A stretch of DNA of 64,000 nt. Source: Leptospira andrefontaineae (lineage in GTDB: Bacteria; Spirochaetota; Leptospiria; Leptospirales; Leptospiraceae). Below, piece after piece: positions 44,028 to 53,423 of this stretch; positions within the stretch are counted from its first letter, which is position 1; each line of letters opens with the position of its first letter. The DNA lies in contig NZ_RQEY01000001.1 of the NCBI RefSeq assembly GCF_004770105.1, forward strand, positions 124,001-188,000, in the 5' to 3' direction. Below the pieces are notes generated by a model. That model ran no database searches, was not told the DNA's origin, and saw only the letters and a program-made list of their open reading frames with translations. The translations under genes were made by a program, and so were the position numbers.

Positions 44028-44633
44028 TCAATCTAAAGACGATTTTAACGTCTCCTTTCCTCTGCGTATTATGCCATAAAGAAAAATATTGTCCAGTTCG
44101 GATATATTGGCCCGACGCTCGGTCGGGCTTTGTTCCCACTTGTAAATCGCATCTGAACAGGCGATTAATGCCATGATGAACAAGTCGGGCCTCAAGTCCG
44201 CTCTGAATTCTCCTAATTTTTTCCCCTCTTCCAATAAGCTTTCAATTTCAGTATCTATTAATTGGACCCTTTTTGCCTTCACCATTCTCCATATTTCCGG
44301 AATTTGATCCTGCAATTCCTTCCATAATGCGAAATGGCTGGGTTTACAAACATCCAATAGCTCTTTACTCATCTTCACAAATCGTTTAGAGAAGTCTAAA
44401 GCCCTATTGTTTCGAATTCTTTTAAGTTTATAGGCTGCCTTGGTTTGGCGATACTCCGCAGCGGCCTTTAAAACTTCTTCTTTGTTCGAATAATATTCGT
44501 ATAAGGTCTTTTTTCCGATTTTGGACTCTTCTACAAAGTCCTCCATTCTAGTTTTCGCATAACCTTTCCGTTGAAAGACCCGAGATGCCCCGAGTAAAAC
44601 TCGGAGCCTATTTTTTTTCTCGGCGAAGTCCAT
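44028..44633 (-). CDS. TetR-family regulator, first of two in the efflux operon
   Basis: 201 residues with a typical TetR HTH (SRVFQRKGYAKTRMEDFVEE and IGKKTLYEYYSNKEEVLKAA). It starts five bases after the RND transporter stop codon, so it is translated from the same mRNA. Placing the repressor downstream in the operon it controls gives autoregulation. The palindrome at 49527 near the tolC start is a candidate site. Its C-terminal domain shares ELDNIFLYGI with the next gene. Confidence 0.9.
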   Translation of the reverse strand: MDFAEKKNRLRVLLGASRVFQRKGYAKTRMEDFVEESKIGKKTLYEYYSNKEEVLKAAAEYRQTKAAYKLKRIRNNRALDFSKRFVKMSKELLDVCKPSHFALWKELQDQIPEIWRMVKAKRVQLIDTEIESLLEEGKKLGEFRADLRPDLFIMALIACSDAIYKWEQSPTERRANISELDNIFLYGIIRRGKETLKSSLD

Positions 44634-44638
44634 GATAT

Positions 44639-47600
44639 TTATCGCGCATCCGGATCCGGAGAATTTCTACGGACCAGATTGTTCAACTTCTCTATATAAG
44701 AGAATGCTGCCGGAACCACTACTAACGTAAGTACGGTAGAAGAGATCAATCCACCTATGATCGCAACACCCATACTTGTCCTTTGTTTGGAAGCTTCGTT
44801 TAATCCAATCGCAATTGGAGCCATACCTGCAATCAAAGCGAATGATGTCATTAGGATCGGACGAAGACGTTCTCTTCCCGCCTCTATGATCGCTTCTTTC
44901 ATTTCCACACCTCTTTGTATGAGCTGATTCGTGAAGTCCACAAGTAAGATAGAGTTTTTGGTAGCCACCCCGATGAGCATGATTAGCCCGATCATGGAGA
45001 ATATATCCAAAGACTTTTGGGTTAAGAATAGAGCGATAAACGCTCCACAAAGCGCGAGTGGAAGGACCAACATGATCGCGATAGGTGTGATAAAACTTTC
45101 ATACAAGGAAGCAAGAACCATGTAGATGAATAACACCCCAAGTCCCATAGCAATTCCAAGAGAAGTTCCCATCTCCTTAAAGTTCTCCGCCTGTCCTGTG
45201 TATCCGATACGAACTCCAGGAGGAAGAGGCAATTCTGTTTGCGTAAGTTTAGCTACTTCTTCCATTGCTCCACCCATACCTGGTCCATCCGGATTTACGT
45301 CCGCATAGATCTCAACGGATTGGTTTCTGTTCATACGGTTGATGGTAGCAAGACCTGTTGTTTCTTCCGCCTTAGCAACGTTTTGGATCGGGATCATCAT
45401 GTTATTAAAGTTAGGAACAAAAGAATTATAGAAGTTATCCTTCAAATCTCTCTGACCTTCTTTCAATCGAACACGAATATCGTATTCCACTCCGTTTTCA
45501 CGATAAACTGCAGGGGTAGTTCCCTCTACCAAAGTCCTTAATTCTGTTCCAATCACAGTTCCTGGAATTCCAAGTAGAACCTCTCTTTGGCGATCAGGTA
45601 CAACTCTGAATTCCGGAGCTCCTGCTCTATAACTTGTGTCTACATCCAAAAGTGCCTTAGATTCTCTTAATCTTTCGAAAAGTTTTCTGGAATATTCTTC
45701 TACAACTTTACCGTTCTGTCCGCTAACAACCAAAGTGAAAGGTCTTTGTCCTCCACCCACGTTATCCACATCTTTCACGATAGGGTTTGCATAAGAGAAT
45801 GATTCCAATTCCTTACGAAGAAGGTCTTTGAACTGAGAAGTGTTCATATTCCTTTCTTTTGCTGGGATCATCTCCACGAACATAGTCGCAGTCCTGTTCG
45901 TATTGAACATAGCCACCAATTTTACTTCTTTATGAGAAGAGATCTCTTTGTATGCATCCTGAGCGATCTCCGCCATTTTGTGTACGGATGTACCAGGAGG
46001 CATATCCAAGGTGACTTGGAATTTTCCTTGGTCCTGTGCAGGTAAGAATGTTTTAGGAATGTATTTGGTCAGCATTAAGCTAGCGACAAAGATCAAAACC
46101 GCACTACTCAATATGAACACAGGGCGTTTTAATGTGAATTTCAAAACGCTTGCATAAATATTTTCCAACCAAGTTTGGAATACGTTAAATCCGGATAAGA
46201 CGCCATCCAAGCCCTTCTCGATTGGAGAAAGAATTCTTCCTAAAACTCCGAATACAAATTTCAAAAGTTCGAACACAGCCGAGAAGGCTCTGGAAACAAT
46301 TCCTTTCGGAGCTTCTTGTGCTCTTATTTTAGAGAATGCAATTTCCTCTAAAGTGGTGGTCGCGCCGTTCTTCTTCTTTTTCTTTCCTTCAGTAGGAACA
46401 CTTAAGAATTCTTGTGAAGAATGTCCATGACCTGCTTGTGCATGTGCTCCGGAAATTTTTCCACCGAAGTATGCGGATAACATTGGAGCAATTGTAAGTG
46501 CATCATAAAGAGAGATCAAAAGAGCAAAACAAACGGTAAGTCCGAATTCTCTTAAGAACTGTCCCACTACTCCACTCACGAATGCAATCGGCAAGAATAC
46601 TGCGATCACAGTCATAGTAGTCGCAATTACAGCTAATGTTACTTCTTTAGTTCCTTCTGTAGAAGCTTCTCTCGCGGTTTTACCCATTTCCCTATGTCGG
46701 AAAATATTCTCACGGACTACGATCGCGTCATCAATTAGAAGTCCCACTGCCAAGCTCAATGCTAGAAGAGTCATCACGTTTACAGTAAACCCTGCAACCG
46801 CCATCAAAATGAACGCACCTAAAAGTGAGTTAGGCAATGCAAGTCCGGTGATGATCGTAGATCTTACACTTCCTAAGAATAATAGAACCACTACAATCGT
46901 GAGCGCGATACCTATGATGATTGTTTCTTTTACATCATAGATATTATCATCGATCTGAATGGAATTATCATTTGCGATCGAAAGAACGGCACCACCTTCT
47001 CTTCTTGCGAGTTCCTTATTCAGATCTTCAATGCGTTTTTTTACTTCTTGGGCAACCGCAACTGTGTTCGAGCCTGACTGTTTGAATACCAATAAGAAAA
47101 CGGCTTTATTACCGTTAAAGTACGCGCGAGTGCTTTCATCCTCTAAAGTATCTACCACTTCTCCCAATTGTCCTATCTTAACCGGAACCTCGTTCCCGAA
47201 TAAAGAAATTGGAGTATCTCTGATCTCTTGAGGGGATTTAAATTCGTTGATGGTTCTATAAACCAACTCTGAATCCGCCTTACTCACTTTACCTGCTGGG
47301 ATATTCGTTCCACCGGAAGCCAAACGATTGGAAACCACGGAAGCAGGGATCATATGTTGTTTTAATTTTTGACGATCTAACGCAACATGGATCTCTCTTT
47401 TACGTCCGCCGTAGATTGTGATATTTCCCACATCCTTAGCAGTTAAAAGATTTTGTTTGATCTCTTCGTTAGCGATATCGTAGATCTGCGCTTCACTCAA
47501 GTTTGCATTTAATGCAAGAATGATGATCGGCTGATCTGCAGGATCTATCCTTCTAATGATTGGTTCTTTAATATCATTCGGTAATTTAGGTTTTACCGCG

Positions 47601-47938
47601 GATACCTTATCTCTGACCTGTTGTTCCGCGTATTTCACATCGGTCTCTAAGGTAAACTCAAGGATGATCGTTCCGGATCCTTCGCTACATGTAGAGCGGA
47701 TCCTTTTCACTCCGGAGATAGTGGAAAGTTCGTCTTCCACAGGCTTTGCGATCAAAGTTTCGATCTCGTTAGGTGCTGCTCCCGGATAAGGCACAGTTAC
47801 TGTGACCACCGGAATTGTTACGTTAGGGAAAAGGTCCACACCCAACTTGTTTAGGGAAAGATATCCCGAAACAAGAATGATGAGAACCGTACAGGTAATA
47901 AATATCGGTCGTTTGATCGATAGTTCTGCAAAATTCAT
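44639..47938 (-). CDS. RND efflux transporter, HAE1/AcrB-like
   Basis: 1099 residues with twelve helices in the usual 1+5+1+5 pattern and two large periplasmic loops. FITCTVLIILVSGYLSL opens helix 1. The proton-relay aspartates are in VGLLIDDAIVVRENIFRH, and the second half has YMVLASLYESFITP and GVATKNSILLVDF. It also has an extra cytosolic, low-complexity segment of about 60 residues between the halves (near HAQAGHGHSSQEF then GKKKKKNGATT). It would export drugs or other compounds across the envelope together with the TolC-like gene before it. Its start overlaps the TolC stop by four bases. No membrane-fusion adaptor gene is present in the operon. Confidence 0.93.
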   Translation of the reverse strand: MNFAELSIKRPIFITCTVLIILVSGYLSLNKLGVDLFPNVTIPVVTVTVPYPGAAPNEIETLIAKPVEDELSTISGVKRIRSTCSEGSGTIILEFTLETDVKYAEQQVRDKVSAVKPKLPNDIKEPIIRRIDPADQPIIILALNANLSEAQIYDIANEEIKQNLLTAKDVGNITIYGGRKREIHVALDRQKLKQHMIPASVVSNRLASGGTNIPAGKVSKADSELVYRTINEFKSPQEIRDTPISLFGNEVPVKIGQLGEVVDTLEDESTRAYFNGNKAVFLLVFKQSGSNTVAVAQEVKKRIEDLNKELARREGGAVLSIANDNSIQIDDNIYDVKETIIIGIALTIVVVLLFLGSVRSTIITGLALPNSLLGAFILMAVAGFTVNVMTLLALSLAVGLLIDDAIVVRENIFRHREMGKTAREASTEGTKEVTLAVIATTMTVIAVFLPIAFVSGVVGQFLREFGLTVCFALLISLYDALTIAPMLSAYFGGKISGAHAQAGHGHSSQEFLSVPTEGKKKKKNGATTTLEEIAFSKIRAQEAPKGIVSRAFSAVFELLKFVFGVLGRILSPIEKGLDGVLSGFNVFQTWLENIYASVLKFTLKRPVFILSSAVLIFVASLMLTKYIPKTFLPAQDQGKFQVTLDMPPGTSVHKMAEIAQDAYKEISSHKEVKLVAMFNTNRTATMFVEMIPAKERNMNTSQFKDLLRKELESFSYANPIVKDVDNVGGGQRPFTLVVSGQNGKVVEEYSRKLFERLRESKALLDVDTSYRAGAPEFRVVPDRQREVLLGIPGTVIGTELRTLVEGTTPAVYRENGVEYDIRVRLKEGQRDLKDNFYNSFVPNFNNMMIPIQNVAKAEETTGLATINRMNRNQSVEIYADVNPDGPGMGGAMEEVAKLTQTELPLPPGVRIGYTGQAENFKEMGTSLGIAMGLGVLFIYMVLASLYESFITPIAIMLVLPLALCGAFIALFLTQKSLDIFSMIGLIMLIGVATKNSILLVDFTNQLIQRGVEMKEAIIEAGRERLRPILMTSFALIAGMAPIAIGLNEASKQRTSMGVAIIGGLISSTVLTLVVVPAAFSYIEKLNNLVRRNSPDPDAR

Positions 47939-49497
47939 TTTTGGTCTCCGGTGTTTTGGTTCAGAACTTCCTCGGCATCCATTCCGTATTTGCGAAATAG
48001 TGTACCCTTAGAGAGCTCGTATTGTACTAGCGCCGAGTTATAATTCACTTTTGCCTGCATCAGTCCGTATTTAGCCTGAGCTACCAGGTCCAATGCGTTC
48101 TTAACGTTTACGGATGTGGCTCTTCCGTATCTGTATCTGGGCAGAATGCCCGAGTAAAACTTCTCCGCTTGAGAGAGATTCTTTTTAGATTCTTCTAAGA
48201 TCTCGTAAGTAGTATTGATCTTTTGTAATCCTTGTCTCACATCAGTTTTGACCTGTTCTTTTGTTTGCTCCAAAAGAAGGTCCAACTTTCTACTTTGTGT
48301 TTGCGAATTCCTAAATTCAGCTCTTGCGGTATCGTTCCCAAGAGGATAATCCATCTTGATCTCTGCGGAATTTTGGGTAAATCTACCGCTTCCTATTCCA
48401 TCAAAACTTTGAGGAAAATTACGATCGTATTCGCGTGAATTATAAGTTCCGCTCACATAAAGAGAAGGTAATAATCCGTTTTTGGAAATCTCCAATGCTG
48501 TTGCTGCATTTTGTTTTTGTAATGCGATACTTTTGAAATCGTATCTATGTTGAAATGCTTCTTCTGTTTCAGAATCTTCTGCGCCTAAAGAAGGAAGAGA
48601 ATCGTCCAGAACCAAAGCAAAATTCACTTTAGTTTCAGGATCTTTTCCCAAAGAAACAAGTAAGTCTCTGCGAACTCTATCTTTTTCTAGTTTTGCCTGT
48701 CTAAGTTGGTTCTCTGCAGAGATCAAAAGTGCATTCCATTGACCCGACTCATAATCTTCTGCCACTCCCATACGAACCTTGGAAGAAGTGATATCTTTTA
48801 CATTCTTCACACTTTTGACTAGTAGCTCTGCAGTTTTAAGATTTTCGTCCGCTAAGGATAAATTCCAAAAAGATAATAGAGATTGGACCACGGATCTGGA
48901 GAGAGTATTCATCGCGTCCAATCTTCGGACTGCGGAACTTCTTCTGCTGATCTCCAGGGATCTTCTTTGCTGGTATCCGAAAATATTCTTAAGCAATTCT
49001 TGCTTGAGAGTGAAACCAAGATTTGCAAAATGAAGACTTGGCTGTGCGAATTGTTGCGCGATTGTTCCTTGCTGTTCCGGTCTTTTACCCGCATCCGTTT
49101 CATAACGGTTATCGGAGACTGTTAAACTTGCGGTGGTTCCCGTATTAAAAACTTTTGATAAACCTGCGGAGATTGTATTACTTGTGATCTCTCTACCCTG
49201 CAAAGTGTATTGAGGAAGAGGTAAGTTATTCGTCTTTTGAGTATTGGCGGTTAAGGTCCCGATAAAATTATACTTACCGTTCTCCTTCTCCCAATCGTAC
49301 TCTGAGTTTTCCAAGTCCAGTCGGCTCATCTTAGCCTGAACTGAATTCTCCAAAGAATAACGAATAAGAGAAGTAGTTGTCCAAACTCCTTCTTTCTCCA
49401 GATCGTCCCGAGTATCTCCGGAAATAGAAATAGCACTTAGAAAAATGCCTAAGTAAAAAACGCTGCGAAAGGTTGCCTGATTCTGTTTGTGTTGCAT
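47935..49497 (-). CDS. TolC-family outer-membrane efflux protein
   Basis: 520 residues. A signal peptide (ending about SISGD) precedes the two-repeat helical TolC/OEP architecture, with coiled-coil stretches such as LSRSVVQSLLSFWNLSLADE and beta segments such as LPLPQYTLQGREI. It provides the outer-membrane channel for the RND pump. The ATG at 49497 is preferred: it opens the signal peptide directly, and the longer in-frame start at 49551 lies within a 27-base palindrome that is more likely an operator. Its gene is first in the operon, overlapping RND by four bases. Confidence 0.9.
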   Translation of the reverse strand: MQHKQNQATFRSVFYLGIFLSAISISGDTRDDLEKEGVWTTTSLIRYSLENSVQAKMSRLDLENSEYDWEKENGKYNFIGTLTANTQKTNNLPLPQYTLQGREITSNTISAGLSKVFNTGTTASLTVSDNRYETDAGKRPEQQGTIAQQFAQPSLHFANLGFTLKQELLKNIFGYQQRRSLEISRRSSAVRRLDAMNTLSRSVVQSLLSFWNLSLADENLKTAELLVKSVKNVKDITSSKVRMGVAEDYESGQWNALLISAENQLRQAKLEKDRVRRDLLVSLGKDPETKVNFALVLDDSLPSLGAEDSETEEAFQHRYDFKSIALQKQNAATALEISKNGLLPSLYVSGTYNSREYDRNFPQSFDGIGSGRFTQNSAEIKMDYPLGNDTARAEFRNSQTQSRKLDLLLEQTKEQVKTDVRQGLQKINTTYEILEESKKNLSQAEKFYSGILPRYRYGRATSVNVKNALDLVAQAKYGLMQAKVNYNSALVQYELSKGTLFRKYGMDAEEVLNQNTGDQK

Positions 49498-49526
49498 AAC
49501 ATCCAACTGGAAACATTTATGGTATA

Positions 49527-49553
49527 TTTTGTTTCCACCCATAGGAAACAAAA
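49527..49553. promoter_or_regulatory. Palindromic operator of the tolC-RND-tetR-tetR operon
   Basis: TTTTGTTTCC (49527-49536) and GGAAACAAAA (49544-49553) are perfect ten-base arms around seven bases. The site lies between the promoter -35 and the tolC start, where a TetR protein would block transcription. Confidence 0.7.
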
Positions 49554-49573
49554 TCTCTTTTTATTGTTTCCTA

Positions 49574-49579
49574 TGTCAA
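49574..49579 (-). promoter_or_regulatory. -35 element of the efflux operon promoter
   Basis: On the minus strand TTGACA occupies 49579-49574. A 17-base spacer leads to the -10 position 49556-49551 (AGATTT, weak), whose end overlaps the operator arm. Confidence 0.5.
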
Positions 49580-49610
49580 CAGAAAAATTATCGAAATAAA
49601 AAGATTTTAT

Positions 49611-49625
49611 TGATATTGAGTCTCA
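49611..49625. promoter_or_regulatory. Iron-box-like palindrome
   Basis: TGATATTGAGTCTCA shares the 11-mer ATTGAGTCTCA with palindrome 3 of the heme operon (16098-16108). Five of seven arm positions pair. No clear target gene: the plus-strand kinase starts 374 bases away. Confidence 0.4.
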
Positions 49626-49998
49626 TTATAAAATAATCTGGACATGAGCATACGTGGAGCTTCATCCCTTCGTCATCCATTCCAAGACCTATGTAGAAAG
49701 CTGGAATGCAGGCAAAACGATCCTGAAAGATCAGAAACCTTTCCTTCTGGATCTGAAATTTGGAAATTGATCCCTCAAAATTCCGAAAATGAATTTGGAC
49801 ACTCCCGACCGGAAGGAGAAGTTTCCTAAACGGAGGATTTTACTCCTTCTTCTCCGCAAAAAATCCTTTTCAACTCGATTCTTTCAGATACTAAACATGG
49901 GCTTGCTCATGTAGGATTTACTATCTTCTCTTGGAAATTCCGGGGCCTTTTCCGGATCTTCGCCGTCCTATAATGATGTAAAAGTCCTTAGTACGAAG

Positions 49999-52296
49999 AT
50001 GACTCAGATCCCAGCAGACATTCTTACATTCATTAAGTTTTTTGAAAATTCAGATGGGACTTCCATATATGTGAACCATATTATTCGAGACAAGAATGGC
50101 AAGATCGTAGATATGAAATTGCATTATTGTAACGATCAAGCTGCAAAGCTTGTAAAAATGGAGAAGAGCACACTTATCGGTAAAAAGTATACCGAACTCA
50201 GGCCGAAAGAATTAGAAACGAATCCGGAAATCGTCGAATTTTTCGAATCCATTAGCAAAAAGGGTTCCGAATGGAGAGGGATCCGTCAATCGGCGATTTC
50301 CAGAAAATATTACGACTCCACAATTATTTGTCCAGAAGATGATTGGACCATTTCTATCGCAAAAGACTTAAACCAAGAGATCAAAGAGAAGGACATTTTC
50401 AGAGAGGCCGCCTATAGGAATGAGGATGCGGTTTATTATCTAGAACCTATTTTTGACGACAAAGGATCCATTACGGATTTCTTATATAAGGATCTAAATC
50501 CGGCAGCCGAAGCCGAGATAGGGATGCCTAAAGAAATCGCGATCGGTAAGAACTTATGTAAATTATTTCCTCAAAATCTGGAATTAGGCACATTTGACCT
50601 ATATAAGAATGTATATCTCACCCAACATGCGGAGAAAAGAGAATACGAGATCAAAGATAATCAGGGAAATCCAGGATTTTATCTATTACAGATCAGCAGA
50701 GTGTATGAAGGACTTCTTATCAGTAATAAGAATATTACAGAAATTCGAAATGTTGAAAACCAGCTCAGAATACAAAAAGAACAATTAGAATTCACTTATC
50801 TGGCCTCCAATGATGGATACTGGGATTATAATGTTAATACCGAACAACTTTTCCTTTCTGAAAGATGGAAAACTATGCTCGGTTATACGAATGAAGAAAT
50901 CTCCTCCGATGATGTTCACCTCTGGAGAAAATTGGTACATCCGAAGGATCTAAGAATTGCACTTTCAGCTTTCCAAAGACACCAGGAAGAAGGAACAGCA
51001 AGATTCGATAGGGTTTTAAGATTTAAAACGAAATCCGGAGAATATATGTTCATTCGTTCCAGAGCCTTGATCATCGAAGACGAAAATGGACAGCCTGCTC
51101 GTATTGTAGGAACTCATACGGATATCTCTGCTGCTAAAGAATCTGAGCTTGCTTTAGAAAAGGCAAAAGAGAAGGCAGAACAAGCCGACAAGGCCAAGTC
51201 CGAATTTTTAGGAATGATCTCTCATGAAATGAGAACTCCTTTAAACGGGATATTCGGTATGGCCAATCTACTTTCCAGTTCAAAATTAGATGAGGAACAA
51301 AAAGAATATCTAAAAGATCTTTCCGACTCCACTGAAATTCTTTCCAGACTGATAGATGATCTATTACAAGTAATCACCTTAGATTCGGCCAAAATAGAGA
51401 TCAAAGAAGAACCTTTTGAGATCAAAACATTCACAGATCTGATACGTATATTAGTAGAACCTAAAGCTTCAGAAAAGAATATCGAATTCAATATTTTCAT
51501 CTCTGAAAAATTCCCAAAAGTGATCGTAGGGGACAGGACCAGGATCGAACAGGTAGTACTGAACCTAATCACAAATTCCATCAAGTTTACAGACAAAGGA
51601 TCTGTGACACTCACTTTGGATTTAGAAGGAAAAGACTCCATACTATTTAAAGTAAAAGATACAGGTATTGGAATTAAGGACGAAGCTAGACAGAGGATCT
51701 TTGATGCATTCCACCAGGAAGATCTAGCAGACACTCGCAAATATAAAGGAGTAGGACTCGGACTTTATATAGTCAAAAGTTTGACTTCTAGAATGAAAGG
51801 AGATGTCCGTTTGAATTCTGAGCCTGGACTTGGTTCAGAATTTTCCATTATTCTTCCTTTAAAAACTGAAACTGGCACTCCTTTTAACCCAACACAGATC
51901 CAGTCCGAAACGGTTCCTACATTTACTTCGAGTTCTGTTCTTATCGTAGATGATAACGAGATCAACGTAAAGATACTTGCCAAACATTTGAGTAAAACCG
52001 GGATACAATCGGACTCCGCTCTAAGTGGCAGAGAGGCATTAAAACTTTTAGATACAAATGAAAAGAAATACGATTTGATCTTATTGGATCTACAAATGCC
52101 CGAAATGGATGGATACCATACTGCGGATGCAATACATGCTTTAAATTCTTTTAATGCAAAAACTCCTATCGTTGCTGTCACTGCTAGTTCCTTTTCAGAA
52201 GCATATGAAAAATGTGTTCAACATGGAATAGAAGGTTTTATCGGCAAACCATTCCAACCAAAACAATTGTATAAAGTTCTTACCGATTTTCTATGA
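49999..52296 (+). CDS. Hybrid sensor histidine kinase with PAS domains and a receiver
   Basis: 765 residues, no membrane helix. PAS-like regions lie at about 10-110 and 125-235, followed by a clearer PAS_3 at about 255-375 (YWDYNVNTEQLFLSERWKTM). HisKA has the phospho-acceptor His409 in GMISHEMRTPLNG. The HATPase (about 515-635) shows NLITNSIKFT, DTGIGIKDE and GVGLGLYIVKSLT. The C-terminal receiver (about 650-765) has its phospho-Asp697 in LILLDLQMPEMDGY. It should relay a cytosolic signal to an unlinked HPt or regulator; no partner is nearby. A promoter is not clear. It is followed by a YheT-like hydrolase on the same strand after 42 bases. Confidence 0.92.
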   Translation: MTQIPADILTFIKFFENSDGTSIYVNHIIRDKNGKIVDMKLHYCNDQAAKLVKMEKSTLIGKKYTELRPKELETNPEIVEFFESISKKGSEWRGIRQSAISRKYYDSTIICPEDDWTISIAKDLNQEIKEKDIFREAAYRNEDAVYYLEPIFDDKGSITDFLYKDLNPAAEAEIGMPKEIAIGKNLCKLFPQNLELGTFDLYKNVYLTQHAEKREYEIKDNQGNPGFYLLQISRVYEGLLISNKNITEIRNVENQLRIQKEQLEFTYLASNDGYWDYNVNTEQLFLSERWKTMLGYTNEEISSDDVHLWRKLVHPKDLRIALSAFQRHQEEGTARFDRVLRFKTKSGEYMFIRSRALIIEDENGQPARIVGTHTDISAAKESELALEKAKEKAEQADKAKSEFLGMISHEMRTPLNGIFGMANLLSSSKLDEEQKEYLKDLSDSTEILSRLIDDLLQVITLDSAKIEIKEEPFEIKTFTDLIRILVEPKASEKNIEFNIFISEKFPKVIVGDRTRIEQVVLNLITNSIKFTDKGSVTLTLDLEGKDSILFKVKDTGIGIKDEARQRIFDAFHQEDLADTRKYKGVGLGLYIVKSLTSRMKGDVRLNSEPGLGSEFSIILPLKTETGTPFNPTQIQSETVPTFTSSSVLIVDDNEINVKILAKHLSKTGIQSDSALSGREALKLLDTNEKKYDLILLDLQMPEMDGYHTADAIHALNSFNAKTPIVAVTASSFSEAYEKCVQHGIEGFIGKPFQPKQLYKVLTDFL

Positions 52297-52338
52297 CGAA
52301 TGCTTGTCTAACAAAACCTGATCCGGAAAATTGCCGGC

Positions 52339-53310
52339 ATGGAGACTCTTCGTCCCTTTAAACCTCCCTTTCATCTCAGACATCCATTTGTCCAAACAGT
52401 ATTGGCTTCTTTAATGAGGCAGAATACTCCGGATCATCCCATGGACAAGGCTGCTTCTCCAGTTGTAATAGATGCAGGCAAAGGTGTTCGATTATTAGGT
52501 CATTATTCCAAGTCACCACAAAACAAGGCGCTACTTGTGCTTATACACGGTTGGGAAGGAAGTATGGATTCAAATTATATCCAAAGGACTTCCAGAAGAT
52601 TTTACGATAAGGGAATTTCTATCTTCAGACTAAATTTAAGAGATCATGGAAACACTCATCATCTAAATCCGGAACCATTTAACGGAAGTTTAATAAGAGA
52701 AACTTACGAAGCAGTCCGCAAAGTTGCGAAAGAATTCGGACATAAACTGCCCGTATATTTGGGTGGATTTTCTATGGGTGGGAATTTTACGATCAGAGTG
52801 GCAAGAGAACATTCCAGGAATAAACAAAGTATTCCGAATTTAAAACATTGTATCGCTGTGAGTCCACCTCTTCATCCAAAGTCCGCTACGGAAATGATGG
52901 ATTCTAAACTCATTATAGGAAAATATTTCTTAGATAAATGGAGGCAATCCCTAGCTAAGAAGAATGTACATTTTCCTGATCTACATCCATATCAGAATAT
53001 CATGAAAGGAAAAACAGTCATGGAAATGACTGATAGGATCGTAGCATCTTCTTCAGAGTTCAAAAACTCTGATGATTATTTTAATTCTTATACATTGGGA
53101 CCAAAGGATTTTGAAAAATTAAAAGTGGATCTGACAATAGTTACATCCGCAGACGATCCGATCATACGTCCCGACGAATTTAATGAGATCCCTAAAAGTT
53201 CCAAACTTAGGATTTTTATCCAAAAGTATGGAGGTCATAATGGTTTTTATGAAAATTTAAAAGGAGACTGTTGGTATTTCAGGGTCTTCGATAAAGTTAT
53301 ATTCGGATAA
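52339..53310 (+). CDS. YheT-like alpha/beta hydrolase
   Basis: 323 residues. N-terminal PPFHLRHPFVQTVLASL is the family opening in YheT-type hydrolases. The oxyanion loop is VLIHGWEGSMDSNY, the nucleophile elbow GGFSMGGNFTIRV, the acid in TIVTSADDPIIRP, and the histidine in KYGGHNGF. The group (COG0429) contains predicted esterases of unassigned substrate. No signal peptide. It stands between the kinase and the thiolase and need not share function with either. Confidence 0.85.
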   Translation: METLRPFKPPFHLRHPFVQTVLASLMRQNTPDHPMDKAASPVVIDAGKGVRLLGHYSKSPQNKALLVLIHGWEGSMDSNYIQRTSRRFYDKGISIFRLNLRDHGNTHHLNPEPFNGSLIRETYEAVRKVAKEFGHKLPVYLGGFSMGGNFTIRVAREHSRNKQSIPNLKHCIAVSPPLHPKSATEMMDSKLIIGKYFLDKWRQSLAKKNVHFPDLHPYQNIMKGKTVMEMTDRIVASSSEFKNSDDYFNSYTLGPKDFEKLKVDLTIVTSADDPIIRPDEFNEIPKSSKLRIFIQKYGGHNGFYENLKGDCWYFRVFDKVIFG

Positions 53311-53423
53311 GAAGAAGTAGCTTGCTTTTCCCGCCTTTCTTCTAAACTCAAGCCGGAAGCATATTTCGTTTTTGAACATAAGTTCAAGAATAACCGAACG
53401 GCTTTCGTTATAGGAGAAATACT

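Larger units (their letters stand above)
49498..49998. other. Divergent intergenic region, tolC / histidine kinase
   Basis: 501 bases. It holds the efflux operator and promoter (49527-49579), an iron-box-like site (49611), and repeated GTTTCC/GGAAAC words (49509, 49531, 49544, 49565). A frame of 61 codons at 49644-49829 has no good ribosome-binding site and is not called as a gene. GGAGAAG...CTTCTCC (about 49816-49853) could form a hairpin near its end. No promoter for the kinase is clear. Confidence 0.5.

Noticed and set aside
49644..49829. 61-codon frame in the tolC/kinase spacer
   Set aside because: Weak ribosome-binding site and no recognisable features; kept only as a candidate under the iron-box finding.
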